Below, piece by piece: positions 35,165-47,988 of a DNA stretch of 64,000 bases. Each line of letters starts with the position of its first letter. Position 1 is the first letter of the stretch. The position numbers and the translations under genes were made by a program. Source of the stretch: Epiperipatus broadwayi (taxonomy: Eukaryota > Onychophora > Udeonychophora > Euonychophora > Peripatidae); assembly GCA_028023455.1 (NCBI GenBank), contig JAQFVV010000182.1, positions 248,001 to 312,000 on the forward strand, written 5' to 3'. Under the pieces are notes generated by a model. That model had not been told where the DNA came from and searched no databases. It was given only the letters and a program-made list of their open reading frames with translations.

Positions 35165-38100
35165 AGAATTTGGTACTGTATATATTTGGAGATTTAGTTA
35201 GCCAACTGAAAAGATTGAGTATAATCAAAATGCATTGCCTATTTTTTACAAAATCTCCAAATTAAAATATGTTCCTTCTAAGAGCTCCTGTTTCAAATCC
35301 TAAGGATTTGCATATTAGTTTTTTAAAAGATCAAGTCATCACAAAGATTGGACTTGAGCTAATTAAATAAAACTCTAGTTATAAAAAAAATTCACGTGTG
35401 TAATGAATAATTTGCAAGAAAAAATATTTCATTAGCAGGGAATAGACCTTAGTATTGCTAGGCAACAAGGAAAATTTTTCAGTTTAAACTCCAAAAAGAC
35501 CACTTAAAATCTGCAATAGTTCAGGTAAATTTAACTTATATTTAATCAATTATTAACAATTAACTATGCCACACATCTTTTCTAAGATAATTTTGAATTT
35601 ACAAAAGCCTTTTTTTAAAAAATAACTTTTTAAGTAGTTAAAACCAATCAAAATAGCTGCCATACAGCTACGTGATCTGGCATCAAAATCTATTCTACCA
35701 TATTGCCAGCTTTATCTCATGAAAAAAACATATGCCAGCATCCCCAAGAACAATTTCCATGTCAGCAATAGTAAAGCTATTTCAAGTCCATTAATGAATA
35801 AGCCAATTTGATGTTTCAGGACAACCAATGCAAAGACATTTAAACATAGACTTAAAAACTCAAGATTGTCCCCTCACCCTATGATGCAAATGGCTGATAT
35901 GCTAACAACAATTTGTCAAAATTTATTATTACCATGCTACAGCGGATATTTGCGTCATTTAAGACATTTTTCTCTTTAAGTCCATTATTATATTAGCCAA
36001 TATTCCAACTGTTAACTCCAACATTACAATGGGGTGAACTCTGGAATAAATACTGCACTTGTTGAGAGTAACACATTACACCCCTCCTCATCAACCCACT
36101 GATCCAAAAAAGTTTACAAGATCACTCCACAAGCTTACTTCAAATTAATTTTAGATGTCCAGCACATGAACAATAAGACTTAAAACATTGATACCTATAG
36201 TGCTCACCAACTAATAAGCACAATTTATGTACAGCCATCTTCTCACCCTTTTTAAATGTTTTAACAAATATTGTCATGTGCTTTCAAGTACTTATCTCAT
36301 AATACTTTTGAAAATTTATGCAAACCTACTTTGAAATATGTATCCTGTTATTTTTCTTCCAATTACTATAAATCATCTTTTTTTATTGTAAGCAAAATTA
36401 TAAGTCCTCATTCTATATGTAATCCCATGTATCAAATTGTATCTAAAAACTCATATTTTCCACATGCAACTCATATAACACATGAGCAATAAGACAGCCA
36501 TGAAGACTATAATCCTTCCCACCAAGTAGACCCAATTTATATACAATCATATATTAAACTAATACCAACTCCAACCCCATACCCTGTATATGTTTGCCCT
36601 CATACTATCATGTGCTTGCATGTATTTTTCTAAAGATCTCATTTAAAAATTCTATGTAAATCTAATTTGACTCATGTATCTTATTATGTAATAGTCATTC
36701 TTTCAATTACTATAAGTCATATTTCTCTCTATCACATATAGTATTGTAAACTCTTATTGCATATATGATATATTAACTTGTATATAAGACCTTATGTTTT
36801 TATACATAACTCATGCAACTGTTTTTGAGTCTTAATAAAATTTACCTTTAAAACATAAAAAATTAATGATAATAATTTAGATACTTATTAAAACATTGTT
36901 GTTAGAATAAATTATTGTGCTTGTAAAATAATTTTATTTAATTTATATAAATAAATATATAACACACAGAAATAGACTGGCATAATTAGTAAATTATAAT
37001 TAGCAACTCTTCTAATTTTAGAACTAGCAAAATATTACAATAATTAGAAAATTATAATTTAACTATGAAACATTTACTGGGGAAGTCAAACATTTGACAT
37101 TTAGTGTTCATATTTTTATCCATCACCAAACAGGTAGGATATTATTGGTCTGCAAATATGAAAAATGGAAAACAATTACATAGCCATTGGTAAAATTAAA
37201 CTTTAAATAAATTAATAACTTTTGAAATAAAATCTCATCAACATGAAGCAACATTATACTCTCTTCTATCATGGTACTTCTTAGACAGTTGCCTACTTTT
37301 TTGCTACATATATTAAAATAAGAGATAATCTATATGAAATTTTATGTTAAAAAGTTTTTGTTTCCTTGTGTCTATTTGTTTAATTCTCATATAAGTTAAT
37401 TTCTGTTTTAAAATGTTTTTAATAAAAGTAAAATACTTTTGGATTATTTCTATTAAGTTCAAATAAATTATTTAAATAAATTATTAAGAAATCTCAAGGG
37501 AATCCCAATCATAAATCAAATATCAATTAAATTAGTTTAATTTCTCTATTTATTTAGTTGTGTATATCTTTATTTAGATTAATAAATATATATTTTTTAA
37601 ATTGGGAGTTCTTTATATATGTATTCAATGCTAATAAATTTTATATGAAATTATTTAAGATTTTTTTAAAAAAAAATATTTACTCAATTCTGAGAGTTCC
37701 AAATAATGTTAAAAGGTGTGTGTGCAACTCTCTATAAATAAATAAAAATGATAATATATATCACATCACATGAAATTCATTCTAAAAATGTCATAACAAT
37801 GTTTTCATCAAGGCAATGATTCTAAAGATCTTAATATCAAAGAACTAAAAATTTTACTTACTTCTAAAGCAACCCTTGGAAGCTTAGACTAAATATATTA
37901 TTCAGCTGAATTTAAATTATGTCTGGCTAGAAACCAATGAAGTAGAAAGGGGTCATTGATTGCTTGATCATTTTCTGAAATTCTGTCAATATGTTTACCA
38001 AAATCCCATCTATTTTCAGCAAAAGTAATAGTCATCTCAACAATGATTGCATAAAAAAAATCTTTAAGAAATTAAAAAAAAATGTTCTACCTACAAAAAT

Positions 38101-38455
38101 AATAAACATACTACTATTGAAAGAAGCCTTCAAGAAATAGTTGTTTATGTCTATGTGGATTAACCAAGTATGACATTTTGAGAAGTAGTCAATCATCTTT
38201 TAATTAAAAAACAAGGACAATAGACTTTTATGTAAGGTTATAAAAATCATCTCAACAGAATTCTAATTGCATTTAAAATATTTTGAATTTTTTTAACTTT
38301 GAAAAGGTCATGATAAAAGAGTTGATCACAGAGACATAAATAAAATTGGACGTTATTAAATTTTAATAAAAGCCAAATATTTATATATATGTTATAAGAG
38401 TATAAACTTAGGGGCAAACCTGAGGTGATAGAACTCATTATCATCAACCCCAATT
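35165..38455. other. Unclassified A/C-rich repeat relic and AT-rich sequence
   Basis: 35640-36840 is A/C-rich on plus like the LINEs, without recognisable RT or endonuclease motifs. Inside it a diverged tandem duplication of about 334 bp is seen: 'catgtgctttcaagtac' at 36276 and 'catgtgcttgcatgtat' near 36610, each followed by a similar Thr/Ile-coding-like stretch and 'caattactataa.tcat'. It ends with an AATAAA-type signal near 36834 and A-rich sequence, like a retroelement 3' end. The rest is AT-rich with nothing identified. Confidence 0.35.
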
Positions 38456-39092
38456 AATAAAAAAATAAATTAAATACAAATGAATATCATAAAAATTAGG
38501 AGCACTATAAATAACTATAAGTTCATCATCATTACACAAAAAATATGATCCACAATAAAAATAAATCAACAGTCAATCTTGTGATTGGATTTGAAATGGT
38601 TCTACTATAGACCAAGCTAATTATTTAGCTCTTGTCATCTTGGGGCAGATTATTTAAATAATATGTTGGATGCAGAAACTTAAGTGTCAATTCAAAAAAA
38701 TATAATAATTAAAAAAATAATGCTAGGATACTAAAACATGCTGATCATTACCAATGTTCTGGCCACTTAGGATCATTAATGTACTGGCCAACTATAAACT
38801 TAATTTTTAAATAAATAATTAAAATGAAATGTAGTGCATGGACTTTAATGGATATCTCCTTTATGCCATTTAGTATATTCATCATCTGGATGTCCTTAAC
38901 ACTAAATATAAACCCCTTTTATATAACAGACCATTATTACTAATACACTGCTGCATTGCAGTGAAACTTTTATATAATAATTTGTAGGCTTTTTATATTA
39001 TAATTTCTACAGACAGTGCTTTCAGAGCCCTTGTTGCTCCATAATCATAGTCTCTATATTATTAACATTATTATATGCAAATGTATGCAAAA

Positions 39093-39285
39093 TTATTTCC
39101 TATACTGTCCATTTTCTGGAATTGGCAAAACAAGTGTCTTTTCTATTAATTGATTTGATATCACTGGTGATAAAATAAACTTCCTTAATCTTTCTCCTGA
39201 TATCATTTCTTTTTTTGCATAATATAACAGCCTTGGAGGGTTCAAATCTGTGGTTGAGCTCTTATCAATGGTCAGCAAATACAGA
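39093..39285 (-). pseudogene. Unrecognised coding-like fragment in unit 1
   Basis: A 61-codon frame on minus (39093-39278) with balanced amino acid use, unlike the T/A-driven ORFs around it (reads MLTIDKSSTTDLNPPRLL at its start and ends in VLPIPENGQYRK). It lies inside the segment absent from unit 2, so it may belong to an inserted element or an exon-like piece. The frame continues past the stop for a few coding-like residues. I do not recognise the family. Confidence 0.3.
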
Positions 39286-39906
39286 ACTGCCTTCTTTTTA
39301 TATATAAATCCAATTTAGAGAGCAAAAGCTCTATGATTGTTACTATGACTAAGAGATATAGTACAACATATAATAATTTATATTTTAGAAAATAATAAAA
39401 TCACTGAAATAATTTTAACAATGAAATATCAATTTATTAATAACAATAAAATTAAATTAAAGTCTGCAGAATATGGCTATATATATATATATTTATATAT
39501 AAATTAAGCATTCTGATTTTGATTAATACCAAAAAGAAATCCACTGTTACATTGTAATTTACAAATAGGTTTTGATAGGTTTACATAAAACACATATATA
39601 TCAACATACAAATATGCAGTATAATAATAATTATGAACATATTTCAACTGCCATAAACATAAGTGAAATTCATTTTTATGATGCATAATGAATGATTTAA
39701 CATATATGTATGTGGATATGTAAATGTGTCCACCCACTATCATTTATAAAAAAATAAACCTAATAAACCATATTATATTTTCTCAGTACACAATTGCTTC
39801 AATGTCAATGTCAAAAATACAAAATGTACATGCATATCAGCATTCAGATGTGCTATATAATAATTTAAAAATTAATGTGCTTGAATTGTCATAAAAAAAT
39901 CAATTT

Positions 39907-40749
39907 TTAACCTTTCCCTAATGTAGCAAATCTTTCACACATTTCAGCATTTTTGACATTTTTCTTTGTCTCACACATCAATGTAAAATATATGATAAAA
40001 TGATGATTATTTATCAGAAAATAATAATTTGACTTCATTTGATAGATATTTTTGTTTACTACTGAAATAAATTTCAAATGTTCACATTTTGTTTCTGTAA
40101 ATATTTAAAAAATGAGATCACAATCAAAATAAAGACTTTACACATCATTGTCTCTAGAAAAATTATTTTCAGTTTATAAAATCAATGAAATATTTTTAAT
40201 TCTTATTATTTTTAAACATCCAAATGAATAATTATTTATTCTCATATATCTAATGAATTATGCTTTAAAAGTTTAACTTTTTTGAATATTTATTGCAAAA
40301 TTGTGATATTTTCTTACTCATAAATATAAAGTAGATTGCTTATGAGAAACTAATCTTGTAAATTGCTTCAGGTCATATATACATTACTGATAATATAAGA
40401 TTACATTTTTGAAAATAAAGTATTTCAAATCAAAATAAGTTATTAATAATTTATATTTCTTGCTATCTAATAAATATAGTGTAAATTATTTTTAAAAAAT
40501 ATCTAAAACAATAATAAATTCCCAAATAAACATATTTTTGCATCATTAGAAACTACAATGTTGTAAAATGCTGAACATTTTCCAGCTTTGGCAACATTGT
40601 AAGAGTGAGAATTTTGAATTTTCCACTTTTTAGCACAAAATTTTCAGCAAAAAATTTATCATAATAAAATATACCAATTTACACACATTTTAACATATGG
40701 TGAATTCATCAAAAATGAAATAATTTGCTAGAAAGAGCTGATATGTTAA
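39907..40749 (-). mobile_element. TTAA-flanked non-autonomous element, copy C (piggyBac-type)
   Basis: Inverted relative to copies A and B: it opens TTAACCTTTCCC (TTAA 39907-39910), reads through 'gacatttttctttgtctcac' and 'aacaaaatgtgaac' in reverse, and closes at TTAA 40746-40749. It is about 843 bp. The duplicated segment at 42061-42110 gives the matching empty site, reading straight across where the element sits here. No transposase frame. Confidence 0.75.
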
Positions 40750-41058
40750 CATTACATAAATGCCTGACATATGGGGTGTGGACATATAAAAATAGATGAT
40801 ATAAATTAAAGCTATTACTTTTTTTTAATATAGTATGTAAAAGTTTTTCTTTTAAAAAAACAAACTATTATCATTTGTAAACTTTCATTTAAAATTCAGG
40901 CCCTTGTGGCATCATTTCCAATATTTAAACAAAAAGATATTGAGAGTTTCTCTCTCTTTTTTTTATGAACAATGTAGGGACAAATAATCTTCTAGATACA
41001 AATATTTATTTTTTTATTTCTTATTTTATTTTTAGTTGAAAAATCATTCTAAAATTAA

Positions 41059-42365
41059 ACTAAATACAAATAAATATTATGAAAATGAGGAGCATGAGAT
41101 TAAAAATCAGAAAGATCAGCACATAAATAACTATAAGTTCACCAGCATTATAAAAATATATAATCATTCATCATCATGAATGATCCACAATAAAAATAAA
41201 TTAACAACCAATTTTGTGACTGGATTTGAAATGGGTCTATTGTAGACCAGGCCATCTATTTATCTTTTCTAGCTTGAGATAATTTGAATAGCACAAACTT
41301 AAGAAATAATCCATAACAATATAATTAAAAAATAATGCTAAGAAGCTAAAATATGCTGATCATCATCAATGCTCTGATCACTTAGTACCATTAATGCATT
41401 GGCTACCTATAAACTTAATTTCTAAATAAATAATTAAAATGAAATGTAGTGCATGAACTTTAAAGGATTTCCCCATTCTGCCATCCAAGATCATTATCAA
41501 CTGGATGCCCATAAGCACTAAATACAAACCCTTTTATGTAATAGACCATTATGCATGAATTTAGTTCAGAGAGAAAAAGCTATATAATTATTACTGTGAC
41601 CAAGAGATATAATACAACATATAATAATTTATATTTTAGGAGTAAATAAGTTCACCAGAATAATTTTAACAATAAACTATCAATTTATTCATAATATTAA
41701 AATTAAATTAAGGTGTGTAGAATATGGTTATACAAATAAATTAAGGCTTCTGATTTTGATTAATATAAAAAGAAATTCACTATTACATTATATTTTACAA
41801 ATAGGTTTCAATAGGTTTACATAAAATATAGATAATGAAATTCATTTTTATAATACATAATTAATATCTAATATATATGTGTGTGCATGAAGAGTGAGCA
41901 TGTACTGACATTTATAAAAAAAATAAACCTATTAAACCTCATTATATTTTCTCAATACACAATTAATTCAATGTCAAAAAAATCATAAAATGCACATATA
42001 TAAGCACTTAGATTAGCCATACAATAATTTAAAAAGTAACATGTTTGAATTGTCATAGTCTTATAAAAAATAATTCATTTTTACTAATGCATAAATGCAC
42101 ACATATGATGTATATATATAATAGATATGAATTAAAGATATTAATTAGCCTCTTCTTTTTTTATGATATGTAAAAGTTTTTCTTTCAAAAAAACTATTAT
42201 TATTTGAAAACTTTCAGTTAAAATTCAGGCCCTTGTTGCCTCATTTCCAATATTTAAAAAAAAAAGATATTTGGAGTTTTTCTCTCTTTTTTATGAACAA
42301 TATTAAAAACATATAAACTAGATACAAATGTTTTTTTTTCCTTGTTTTATTTTTAGTTGACAAAA
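41059..42365. repeat. Segmental tandem duplication, unit 2
   Basis: Head-to-tail partner of unit 1, lacking the 38932-39311 segment and the TTAA element. Both units end near a 'ttatttttagttga' motif (41028-41040 and 42347-42361). The units differ at many positions, so the duplication is old. Confidence 0.8.
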
Positions 42366-42770
42366 ATCATTTATTTTTAAAATTTGTTAATTAGAAATTT
42401 TAGATGTCATTTTCAAGAAATTATTTAAAATACTATAGTTCTCAATATATTTAACACTACTCATCTGCTGTATTATATATATATATGATGCAGTACCTTT
42501 GCCTCTCTGCATATAGATAAACAGTATACATATAAATTATCTCTTCAGCAAGCTGATAGATTCTCTATGTAAGCTGGTTCCTTGTAAATAGTAGACTGGT
42601 TTATTGTTGTCGTTCATTAGACTAGAGATTTTACAGAGTAGTGTAGTGAAAATTACACTACAGAAATATTATATATACTAAAGATGTTTTATTTTAAACA
42701 ATGAACTAAAGCAATTGCTCTTATATATATAACTAATTTTTTCCAAATTGTATTCTACATAATATATATC

Positions 42771-42904
42771 ATTAAAATCAGTCAACCCTTAGGCCATCCC
42801 AATATTAATTACAACCAACAATCTCAGCCTAATGTCAAGGCAATACCTTGAGATTGATGATTGTTATTGACATTGGGATTGTCTAAGTGTTGACTGATTT
42901 TAAT
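42771..42904. repeat. Long hairpin with ~56-bp arms
   Basis: Left arm 42771-42826 (ATTAAAATCAGTCAACCCTT onward) and right arm 42849-42904 (ending GTGTTGACTGATTTTAAT) pair with about ten mismatches around a 22-base loop. No coding sequence. It may be a small foldback MITE or a precursor-like hairpin. Confidence 0.85.
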
Positions 42905-44160
42905 AATTACTTATAAACCCATTTAGCCTTGAGCATTATCACATTTATTATTTAAATTATATATAGAGAGAGCAATTACTTCTCATTTTATTCTATCATT
43001 ATTCCTTTTTCATTTTTTTCATGACTTTTAAATCTAAATTTTTTTTTAACCAATTCATTAAAATTATTGGATAAGACTGTTTATCTTTAATCCTCAAGAG
43101 TTATATGATGTTGCATTCTTGATAGATGCAAGAATTATTATGAAATTTTTGAAAACAGCTCTGGTAAAAAGAAAAAAATGTCTATAAATTATAAACTAAA
43201 TATCTAAATTTTGATATATGAAATGTATTTATTCTGATAAAATAGACTTATATGTAAGCAATATAGTACTTTGATCATGAGATAATAATAATTGATGTAG
43301 ATCTCTATTAATAGTAATTTAAGAGTCATTTTATAATGATTTATTGTAGCATCTTACTAAATCAAAAAATTTAGTTAATTCTAAATTAGAACTATATTAT
43401 ATAACAATTAAGATGAATAACTGGGATGTTTTATATTAACAATAATTTCTTAACTTTTTTATTGTAAAGCAGAGCTCATTAATATAATCATGCAAGATGA
43501 TATATGCTTAGAAGAATAAATAAGAAGAAGAAAAAAGGAAAAATAATAATTAAAATCGCTTTATTTTCGATCAAGTTTTCCATTTGTAAAAAAGAACTGA
43601 TCTATAATCAAATATTTTTATTGCTTGATTAATTTAATTTAACTATTTAAACTATCTTTTTGAAGACGACTCTAATATATATATATATTATTTACTAATA
43701 AATATTATATGCACGCACACAGACTATATAATCATTTAATTGACGGATCTGCAAGCACACTTTGATTTTGCTTTATATATAAGATTATAAAGTATCGTCC
43801 GGAGTAAAAATTAGATGAAATAGATATTTAAATACTTGATTTCTAGATCAGAACACAACAGTCTAGACAATTACTGTTAATGCGAATTGTTTTTAAAGTG
43901 TGAATAAATTATTTATCTATCGGAAATATAAATGGATGTTTAAACCTTATAAGAGAGCTCCATGCCCCCCTCACTTTTTTTTATAATTGTTTATAAGATA
44001 GAACACAGCTTGACTTAATTTATAGCTTTAATATAAAAATTATTCTGTACTGGATATGGTATTAAAAAAAATTAGTGGTAAATTTACATTGTCTCATTTT
44101 AATAATAATGACGACGAGAGGACAACGACAATAATTCAGTTTTATTAAACAACTTATCTC
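42905..44160. other. AT-rich stretch, nothing firm
   Basis: A short coding-like run on plus near 43085-43190 (ELYDVAFLIDARI) hints at an old transposase, but it is too short to assign. (AT)n runs lie at 42474-42486 and 43675-43689. Confidence 0.4.
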
Positions 44161-44262
44161 AAGCGTTGGTGGTCGAGTGGTCAGCACAGCTGCCTTACAA
44201 GCAGTTGTCCCGGGTTTGCGGGTTCGCTTCCCGGCCGATGCTTTGACACTTGAAAAAAAAAT
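44161..44262 (+). repeat. tRNA-Val-derived minimal SINE, copy 1
   Basis: A tRNA-like body (44163-44242) has a 7-bp acceptor stem (GCGTTGG with CCGATGC, two wobbles) and a D-arm like tRNA-Val (GTCGAGTGGTCAGCAC). Its anticodon stem-loop CTGC-CTTACAA-GCAG has anticodon TAC (valine), and the T-arm GCGGG-TTCGCTT-CCCGG has a lost A58. The B-box-like GGTTCGCTTCC has one mismatch. The body is followed by TTTGACACTTG and an A-tail. Copy 2 at 54427 has the same 3' extension and tail, which shows retroposition rather than a resident tRNA gene. Confidence 0.75.
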
Positions 44263-44639
44263 TATATAGTTAATGATTATATATAGCATTGATTTAAATC
44301 AATATTAAAATGAAAAAAAAAACCCTCTATTATGTATTATTAATGATCATTAAATGCATATTAAACTATTCTGATAAGGTCAGATCTTGAAATATTCACG
44401 TTAATTGTTCACTTTAATTGGTGTAATATTATTTATTTATTTAAAGTATATTCTTTATTAATAACACAAATTTTATATACACTTTTTACAAATAAACCAC
44501 ATGGTTTAACTATCAGATATACATAATTATTTTACTCTACTTTAAAAACACTACCCTATAGAAATGCATCACTATATATCCAGGTCTTCTATAAATATTT
44601 TGATTTAGATTATCAATCCCACACTTCACATAGTGTCGG

Positions 44640-45000
44640 CATACATCCACACCATATTTTGACCATAATATTCTTCGGTAGGTATCTTAGGCATTGATTA
44701 AAGTATTTGCTCCAATCTTTATCTAGTTTTTTTTAACCAGTTATACTTTTTATTATCAAAGATCGCATTACATCTTATGGACCATATTGTTTTCAATGTA
44801 TGTATTATTGCCAATGTGTTATGTGGATTAAAGTTCACAAAGTTTCTTTTTACTATTTTATTTAAGTTTATTACTGGTTTATGAAACACTTTATTTCTAA
44901 TGTGCCAGAGGGCTTTACATTCCTCAAATAAGTGCAACAAGCTATATTATAATAATTCTCCTAATGCTGAATGATCTAAAAATGCACTTTCACTTTTATT
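44640..45000 (-). pseudogene. LINE ORF2 C-terminal fragment
   Basis: Read on minus, LLHLFEECKALWHIRNKVF (about 44940 down) and HTLKTIWSIRCNAIFDNK form the HLF-x-C ... IW-x-R-N/C-x-F pattern found after the RT in many LINE ORF2 proteins. The open piece is 73 codons (44719-44940). Downstream on minus, coding-like residues continue to about 44640. RT is absent, so it is a 5'-truncated or broken copy. It may or may not belong to the LINE-A/B family. Confidence 0.5.
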
Positions 45001-47073
45001 TTCAAAAGAATCTTTTTATATCACAACTTTAGTTATAATAAATCTCATAAAAAATTAAAATTTTAAAATCCTGAATTGTTCATCTTATAAAAGAGAACCG
45101 ATTGAAATGCTCATGTGATTGAATTGTAGTAGATTGACTAAAAAATTGTTTTATGGTAATCTTAAGATAGTAGTAGATTTTCTAAAAGATTATTTTATGG
45201 TAAACTTGAACTTATTAGTATATAATATAGTAATTTATATTGTAAAAAATAAAATCAAAGTATTTCTTCAAAGTAAATACTTTTATTAAGAAAATATCAT
45301 TAAGGATAGAATACAAATAAAGATAAATTAAGGAAAATATTTAAAAAAAGTTACTATAAAGAAATTCAAAGAAGTCACCACAAGATATTAAATAATTAGA
45401 CCAAAAGACCATCCTATGATATTTGAAGATGTATTTGTGGTTCATTATTGATTTATAAAGATTTGCAAAATATATCTCCCAATTTTAGTGTTTTTCATTT
45501 TTTATTATTCTTATGGAATTTGAGTGACTAATAATGATGTTAAATATAATTTAGAGATGTTATTTATTACAGAGTTAAATTTATTAATAAGTGATCAATC
45601 TAAACGAAAGAAACCTATTATTTTTAAGGCAAGAGCATAATATATATATTTTTTTTTTTTAAAAAAAGCTTTTTTATAAAATTGTGATGGGGAAAAGAGA
45701 AATATTGAATAATAGAAACTGGATTAAATTTGAAGAAATCTTCATCCTGCAGTGAATAGATAATAACTGAAAATGATGATGATTATGTTGTGTGGTCTTA
45801 AATGAATAAAGCTAATTTACAAATTACAAAAACTACAATTACATAAAGAATTTTTAAAAATTGTACTCATAAAAATCATAGAGGTATATGCAATCACTAT
45901 ATATTGTAAAAAAAATAATTAATTATTTTACAGAAATATGTTTGAGAATAACTACTTTTTATCTGTTATCTCAATATTCTGTCAGATCTTCCATGAAATA
46001 TAATAATTACTTTCAACATTAACTTCGAACTAAGACCCATGTGACAATAAAACGAAAATAAATCATGTAGCAGTTTTATATATTAAAGCTTTACGCTATA
46101 CAAATAAATAACATCACAGAGTTAAATAACGAATTTATTATCTTCATTAAATTAATAACCACTAAATAAAAATTTAAATTCATAAAGCTAAACTAGAAAT
46201 TACATAAACACAGCTACACCATACAATTTTAAAGATTCCAGCCAATCATATTACAAGTTACATATTTATTATATATGTCTAAAATAAACTAATCACTCTA
46301 CAGAAAACGTTTTAACATTTTTATTTTATTTTTATTAAATATCCTTGAATGTTAATCTTTCATAAAATACAGCAATTATTTTCATTATTATTACCAAACC
46401 AAGATTGATTTCGTAGTAAAGGATAAATATGTACTGAATATCAACTATGAATTTTTAGACATTGCATATATAGGTAAAAACAGCATTAATATTTCCATAG
46501 AATACTTTTAATATTTTTGACCTTTTGAATAAAGTTTTAAAATATAGACTTGACTTTTATTAATATCACTATTTTCTTTTTATATTTTGCTTCAAAGTTT
46601 TTAAAAATCGTTATTTTTAATATAAAAAATAATAACATTACAACACTTCTATATATTATTTAGTATAATGCAACTCTAATTAGCTGACATTTTCACTTGT
46701 TTATCATTTCTTTCTAGATTTAAGAGGGCTTAAATTCTTATACTTTTCAACTGAACCTTATTAAGTATAGAGTTATGTATCATGCAGTAAAAAGCTTTTT
46801 TTAAAAAGGGATTATCAGTAATTGGAAAACTCATTACTGATAGAAACCAGAATGATGATTAACTAATTTATTTGTTTGCATATTTAGGCCAAAATCATGA
46901 ATACAACATACTTTTTTATAATGTTCCAACCATCATTTTTTCAAAACCATTTATTTTTTTACTGAATCAAAAATATATCTAATATCTTTTAATCTCTTTA
47001 CAATTTTTAGTTTACATTTAATTTAATCATCAATTTTTTTATTTTGACTTTTTGATTCAGCAAAAAGTAACTG
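45001..47073. other. AT-rich stretch, nothing identified
   Basis: No supported gene, RNA or repeat. A short imperfect direct repeat ('gtagtagatt...ttatggtaa') occurs at about 45126-45203. Confidence 0.5.
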
Positions 47074-47075
47074 AA

Positions 47076-47988
47076 TACACCTGGGTCTCTTTTTATGTGG
47101 ATTTTTTTAAATGCAATTTTGAAGTTATGTGATTCATGTTTCTTCTTAATCTATTTTATGTGGTTTTCTTTTATGCCATAAAGAAGTTCATATTACACTT
47201 AAAATTATAATTTCACCATTTTATATACATGCATTAAATTTTACATACTTTAAATCCCTGTTGGAAAAAGGTTTGGCAATAAATTTAGATACCATAAAAA
47301 ATTTAGAAAAAGATAATAAAACAGAAGTGGAACCTGTTTTTTTTTTTACAGAAAAAATGATTTGAGAAAGTCTTCAACTTTCTAATCAATTGGAAAATCA
47401 TTTTTTTGTTAATAGCATGAATTATGAATAAGCTCTTAAATTACATCAAGAGCTAAATAGCTGTATGTCTGTATATTGTGAGCTTCATAAACAATTAGTA
47501 AAATCATCTCAAAGTATTACATTGTCACTGGAAAACCATTAGCACAGCATGAGACTGAAGTTGACACTAATTCTGCTGTTTGTATTTTTCTCTTGTGATG
47601 AATCTGATTTCTTACCAGTTCACAAATGAATCCACATATTGTCAAATAGAGATAATGATTAAAATATGTATGAAAAAATGTAAAATAAATTACACATAAA
47701 AACATTGTTTTAAATAAAATTAAATAGTTAATAAAAAAAACTAAAAAAACTTTATCTTGTATCAATTTTTTTCAAATATTTAAAATTTTTTATTAGTCAT
47801 ACTTTATTTTCTTATTTTTTATGCAAATTTTAAAGTAATTTTACTTTGTTGCTTTGGTTTTATGTGATTTTTGAAAATTATGAAGGTATCCCAAATGTTT
47901 CAAAGTAAGTTAAGTCTATTTTCGTGTGATTTTTTTATGCAAGTTTTGTGCATAACATATCTACTGCATAAAAAGAGACCCAGGTATA
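47076..47988. mobile_element. TIR DNA transposon family TACACCTGGG, copy 2
   Basis: Begins TACACCTGGGTCTC and ends GAGACCCAGGTATA (one terminal change). The TA target duplication is not clean at the left side. The interior keeps a decayed protein tail on plus from about 47275: NLEKDNKTEVEPVF, QLSNQLENHFF, then ELHKQLVKSS (about 47470-47510) and ESDFLPVH (about 47605). ELHKQL-KSS and ESDFLP also occur in copy 3. This resembles the C-terminal helical region of a transposase, possibly pogo/Tigger-like, a weak assignment. Confidence 0.75.

Larger units (their letters stand above)
38460..41058. repeat. Segmental tandem duplication, unit 1
   Basis: Unit 1 matches unit 2 (41059-42365) in three ordered blocks: about 38460-38930, 39312-39905 and 40750-41040. 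Examples are 'ccacaataaaaataaat', 'agagatatagtacaacatataat' and 'attcaggcccttgt'. Between blocks it holds about 380 bp missing from unit 2 (38932-39311) and the TTAA element at 39907-40749. Confidence 0.8.

Noticed and set aside
43085-43190. Coding-like run ELYDVAFLIDARI
   Set aside because: Too short to assign; could be a hAT piece or chance.
44163-44242. Functional tRNA-Val gene
   Set aside because: A58 is lost, the T-stem and D-stem have mismatches, and a second copy shares the same 3' extension and A-tail, so it is a SINE.
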